Of a stretch of 8,025 nucleotides of DNA, positions 5,341 through 8,025 are shown piece after piece; within the stretch, counting starts at the first letter, position 1; the number at the start of each line of letters is the position of its first letter. The notes beneath the pieces are model-generated. The model saw nothing but the letters and a program-made list of their open reading frames with translations. It was not told the DNA's origin and searched no databases. The stretch lies in the NCBI RefSeq assembly GCF_031846505.1, contig NZ_JAVRHP010000118.1, positions 1-8,025 of the forward strand, written 5' to 3'. The stretch is from Autumnicola edwardsiae (GTDB lineage: Bacteria; Bacteroidota; Bacteroidia; Flavobacteriales; Flavobacteriaceae). Made by a program: the position numbers and the translations under genes.

Positions 5341-6804
5341 TTTTTTTAGAACCCAGGTGTCTTTTGATCCGCCTCCCTGAGAAGAATTAACTACTAAATT
5401 TCCTTTTTGAAGCGCTACACGTGTAAGTCCGCCTTTAAGCACAAAAGACTTATCCTGACCCAGGAGTGTAAAGGTTCTGAGATCCACATGCCGGGGCTCA
5501 AAAGATTCCTCATCTTCTATGTATGTGGCATGGGTAGACAAAGACATAATGGGTTGTGCTATATATTTACGCGGATTTGCCTGAATGGTTTTCTTTACTT
5601 CTTCAATTTCTTCTTTGGTAAGTTTGTTTCCGATAGCAATTCCATAACCACCGGACTCATCTACAGGTTTTACAACCAGTTTATCAATATTCTCCAGCAC
5701 ATATTTTAACTCATCTGGCCGGCTGCAATGATAAGTGTGCACATTTTTCAAGATGGGCTCTTCATCCAGGTAGTATTTAATGATTTGCGGCATATAAGTA
5801 TAAACAGCTTTATCGTCAGCAACTCCTGTGCCGGGTGCGTTAACCAGGGTCACATTTCCCCTGCGGTAAGCAGCAAGTAGGCCGGGTACACCAAGAGCAG
5901 AATCAGGTTTAAATTCCAGAGGATCTATAAACTGGTCATCAATTCTCCTATATATAACGACCACTTTTTGAGGTCCGTTAATTGTTTTCATATACACAAA
6001 ATCATTTTCCACAAAAAGGTCCCGGCCTTCTACCAATTCTACGCCCATGGCCTTGGCGAGATAGGAATGTTCGTAATATGCCGAATTGTAAACCCCGGGA
6101 GTTATAACCACACAATTTGGGCTATCTACACCTTGTGGTTTAACGGTTTCCATTATTTCCAGCAGGTTTTCGGCGTAATTGGTGACGGTATGCGTCTGAT
6201 AATGGTTAAAAACCCCAAAAAGCGCACGTTTTAGTGCAGTACGGTTACATATTACATAACTCACGCCCGATGGACAGCGAATATTATCCTCCAGTACGTA
6301 ATATTCTCCGTCGGAATGCTTTATAAGGTCTGTTCCTGAAATATGATTGTAAATTCCACCGGGTGGGTCCAAATCAATCATCTGATCCAGAAAATTTTCT
6401 GAAGAGTTTATAAGGTCAAGAGGAACAATCCCGTCTTTTATTATCTTCTTATCGTGGTAAATGTCCCAAAGAAATTCATTCAGAGCTTTACTCCGCTGAA
6501 GAACACCTTTTTCTATATGTTCCCATTCCTGAGAATCTATAATCCTGGGAAATAGGTCAAAAGGAAAAATTTTCTCTTTGGTCTCATGTTCGCCATAGAC
6601 CTGAAATGTTATTCCCTGGTTAAAAAAAGAAGCTTTTGCTTTATTGTTTAACAGTGCAAAATCCTGTGGGGAATGTTCGCTGTAGAGATTTAATAGCGTT
6701 TTGTAAACATCCTTTACTTTGTTGTCCTCATCAAAAATTTCATCATAAAATTTTGGATCATTCTTATAAGAGGAGAAGGTGGGTTCTTTATGCTCTGCTT
6801 TCAT
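5338..6804 (-). CDS. Circularly permuted type 2 ATP-grasp protein (DUF404/DUF407 type)
   Basis: The 488-residue protein is close to the usual length for stand-alone members of this family. Typical segments are DPPGGIYNHISGTDLI (146-161), YYVLEDNIRCPSGVSYV (168-184, acidic metal-binding type), VIYRRIDDQFIDPLEF (283-298), the ATP-binding lysine and glycine loop LVVKPVDESGGYGI (376-389), RHVDLRTFTL (438-447) and the C-terminal NSSQGGGSKDTW (473-484). ATP-grasp enzymes couple a carboxylate to an amine via an acyl-phosphate. For this permuted clade a peptide or amide ligase is predicted, but I know of no firmly assigned substrate. There is no signal peptide, so it is presumably cytoplasmic. It is first in the cassette, 9 nt and in frame upstream of the alpha-E gene. 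The ATG is preceded by an A-rich leader (AAAAAAT). The key residues look intact, so an active enzyme is likely. Confidence 0.96.
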   Translation of the reverse strand: MKAEHKEPTFSSYKNDPKFYDEIFDEDNKVKDVYKTLLNLYSEHSPQDFALLNNKAKASFFNQGITFQVYGEHETKEKIFPFDLFPRIIDSQEWEHIEKGVLQRSKALNEFLWDIYHDKKIIKDGIVPLDLINSSENFLDQMIDLDPPGGIYNHISGTDLIKHSDGEYYVLEDNIRCPSGVSYVICNRTALKRALFGVFNHYQTHTVTNYAENLLEIMETVKPQGVDSPNCVVITPGVYNSAYYEHSYLAKAMGVELVEGRDLFVENDFVYMKTINGPQKVVVIYRRIDDQFIDPLEFKPDSALGVPGLLAAYRRGNVTLVNAPGTGVADDKAVYTYMPQIIKYYLDEEPILKNVHTYHCSRPDELKYVLENIDKLVVKPVDESGGYGIAIGNKLTKEEIEEVKKTIQANPRKYIAQPIMSLSTHATYIEDEESFEPRHVDLRTFTLLGQDKSFVLKGGLTRVALQKGNLVVNSSQGGGSKDTWVLKK

Positions 6805-7056
6805 ATTTTTTCTTTTCCATAATTTACAAAATTTCAGCCTTTTAGTAGCTGCTATTGTGATAATATTTGCAGTAATTACAAGTAATACTTCAATGTAGAC
6901 GCGGCTTTATTACAATTTTTATAATCTGTATTATAGAATAGGAACCTCTGCGGGAAAACATTTTTCTCTAACTTTGACGTAACATTTTTGGAGTAAGAGA
7001 ATAATTTTTTAAAAATTCAGCATTAAATATTTCTACGGAAAAAGAAAAAATTACAA
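6805..7056. other. Divergent intergenic region between the ATP-grasp cassette and the threonine aldolase gene
   Basis: This 252-bp AT-rich gap must hold the promoters for both directions. On the plus strand TAACTTTG at 6969-6976 fits the Bacteroidota -7 consensus. I found no perfect TAnnTTTG match directed at the ATP-grasp gene. Small symmetric elements include the palindrome GTAATTAC at 6872-6879 and the inverted repeat TATAAT-CTGT-ATTATA at 6920-6935; both could be operator half-sites or chance in AT-rich DNA. Both start codons have A-rich leaders. No open frame of interest was seen inside. Confidence 0.6.
6948..6976 (+). promoter_or_regulatory. Candidate Bacteroidota promoter for the threonine aldolase gene
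   Basis: TAACTTTG at 6969-6976 matches the TAnnTTTG element at -7. CTG at 6948-6950, 18 bp upstream, is one mismatch from the -33 TTG. This would place transcription start near 6981-6983 and give a 5' leader of about 75 nt before the ATG at 7057. The -7 match is exact, but the -33 element is weak, and AT-rich DNA yields such matches by chance. Confidence 0.4.
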
Positions 7057-8025
7057 ATGAAAGAGCAAGAAATAGACCTAAGAAGTGATACCGTTACCCG
7101 TCCAACAGCGGAAATGTTACAGGCAATAATGGCTGCAGAAGTTGGTGATGACGTGTATAAAGAGGATCCTACAGTGAACAAACTGGAGCAAAAATTGGCA
7201 GAAATGTTTGGGAAGGACGAAGCTTTATTTTTTCCAACCGGGAGTATGGCCAACCAGGCAGCTATAAAATTGCATACCCAACCTGCAGATCAATTAATCT
7301 GCGATAAATGGGCGCATGTTTTTAATTATGAAGGTGGAGGTGCTTCTTTTAATAGTGGTGTTTCCTGTAAACTTGTAGATGGTCACCGCGGAATGATCAC
7401 GGCAGCACAGGTTAAAGAAAATATCAATCCGCCGGACTTTTATCATAGCCCGCTTACTACGCTTGTGTGCCTGGAAAATACCACGAATAAGGGCGGGGGA
7501 GCCTGTTATGATTTTGAAGAATTTAAAAAGATCAGGAAAGTCTGTGACGATCACGATCTTGGGCTTCATTTGGATGGGGCGCGACTTTTTAATGCCCTGG
7601 TTGCCAAAAATGAAGATTCTAAAGACTACGGAAAAATTTTCGATACTATTTCGGTTTGTCTTTCCAAAGGCCTGGGAACACCGGTGGGCACGGTTTTGAT
7701 TGGCAACCATGATATTATGAAAAATGCCATTAGAGTGCGCAAAGTTCTTGGTGGCGGCATGCGGCAAATTGGATTTATGGCGGCAGCAGGCATCTATGCA
7801 TTGGACAATCATGTAGAGCGCCTGGCAGAAGACCATAACAGAGCTTCGGAAATTGGAGAAGTACTGAAAAATGAGGGTTATATTGGCGAAGTAGAACCGG
7901 TAGAGACCAATATTGTGATTTTTTACCTTAAAAACCCTTCAGATGAAGCGAAATTTATGGAAAATCTTCAGAAAGAAAACATAAGGATTAGTAATATGGG
8001 ACAGGGTAAGCTCAGGATTGTGACA
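7057..8025 (+). CDS. ltaE: Low-specificity L-threonine aldolase, PLP-dependent (3' end cut by right edge)
   Basis: The enzyme cleaves L-threonine and L-allo-threonine to glycine and acetaldehyde using pyridoxal phosphate, in cytoplasmic amino-acid metabolism. The visible 323 codons carry the family signatures IDLRSDTVTRPT (6-17), VGDDVYKEDPTVNKLE (29-44), PTGSMANQ (60-67), the ring-stacking His86 (WAHVFNYEGGG), LENTTNKGGG (139-148), HLDGAR (171-176) with cofactor-binding Asp173, and the PLP lysine Lys204 in SVCLSKGLGTPVG. Comparison with E. coli LtaE (333 residues) suggests about 20 residues are missing beyond the edge. The start is set by the ATG at 7057 with an in-frame TAA at 7024-7026 and no other start between; a purine-rich leader precedes it. 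The gene is divergent from the ATP-grasp cassette, so a functional link is not implied. Some homologues are called GntG-family aldolases, so strict substrate preference is uncertain. Confidence 0.95.
   Translation, partial: MKEQEIDLRSDTVTRPTAEMLQAIMAAEVGDDVYKEDPTVNKLEQKLAEMFGKDEALFFPTGSMANQAAIKLHTQPADQLICDKWAHVFNYEGGGASFNSGVSCKLVDGHRGMITAAQVKENINPPDFYHSPLTTLVCLENTTNKGGGACYDFEEFKKIRKVCDDHDLGLHLDGARLFNALVAKNEDSKDYGKIFDTISVCLSKGLGTPVGTVLIGNHDIMKNAIRVRKVLGGGMRQIGFMAAAGIYALDNHVERLAEDHNRASEIGEVLKNEGYIGEVEPVETNIVIFYLKNPSDEAKFMENLQKENIRISNMGQGKLRIVT

Noticed and set aside
7294..7836. 180-codon open frame on the minus strand
   Set aside because: It lies wholly antisense to the threonine aldolase gene, whose plus-strand frame has full family motifs; the antisense product matches nothing I recognise.

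Overview
The window is AT-rich DNA that looks like a member of the Bacteroidota, most likely a marine-type Flavobacteriaceae. Three things point there: a flavobacterial outer-membrane receptor with a carboxypeptidase-regulatory-like N-terminal domain, start codons preceded by A-rich leaders instead of Shine-Dalgarno sequences, and a TAnnTTTG promoter element. The genus assignment is inference; no marker gene here settles it.

Layout: seven genes lie on the minus strand and are read from right to left. In transcription order they are a circularly permuted type 2 ATP-grasp protein (6804-5338), an alpha-E domain protein (5328-4381), a transglutaminase-like cysteine protein (4337-3474), peptide chain release factor 2 (prfB, 3408-2311), an ArsC-family reductase (2240-1899), a small membrane-anchored protein with two LTxxQ motifs (1866-1498), and the N-terminal 460 codons of an outer-membrane beta-barrel/TonB-dependent receptor (1380 to the left edge). 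A 252-bp divergent intergenic region (6805-7056) separates these from a plus-strand low-specificity threonine aldolase (7057 to the right edge), which lacks only about its last 20 residues.

The centre of interest is the ATP-grasp / alpha-E / transglutaminase cassette. It is a known conserved gene association, predicted by comparative genomics to make or attach a peptide or amide-linked product, but I know of no assigned substrate. The copy here has three notable features: the ATP-grasp and alpha-E genes are in the same frame, separated by one UAA and three codons; the transglutaminase gene appears to start at TTG, overlapped by a 15-codon ATG mini-ORF in another frame; and the protein ends in eight consecutive glutamines, the residue type on which transglutaminases act.

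prfB is a single uninterrupted frame without the usual autoregulatory frameshift site and ends in UGA, whereas the five other complete genes end in UAA. No RNA gene, insertion sequence, CRISPR array or clear intrinsic terminator was seen. All gaps between genes are under 300 bp.
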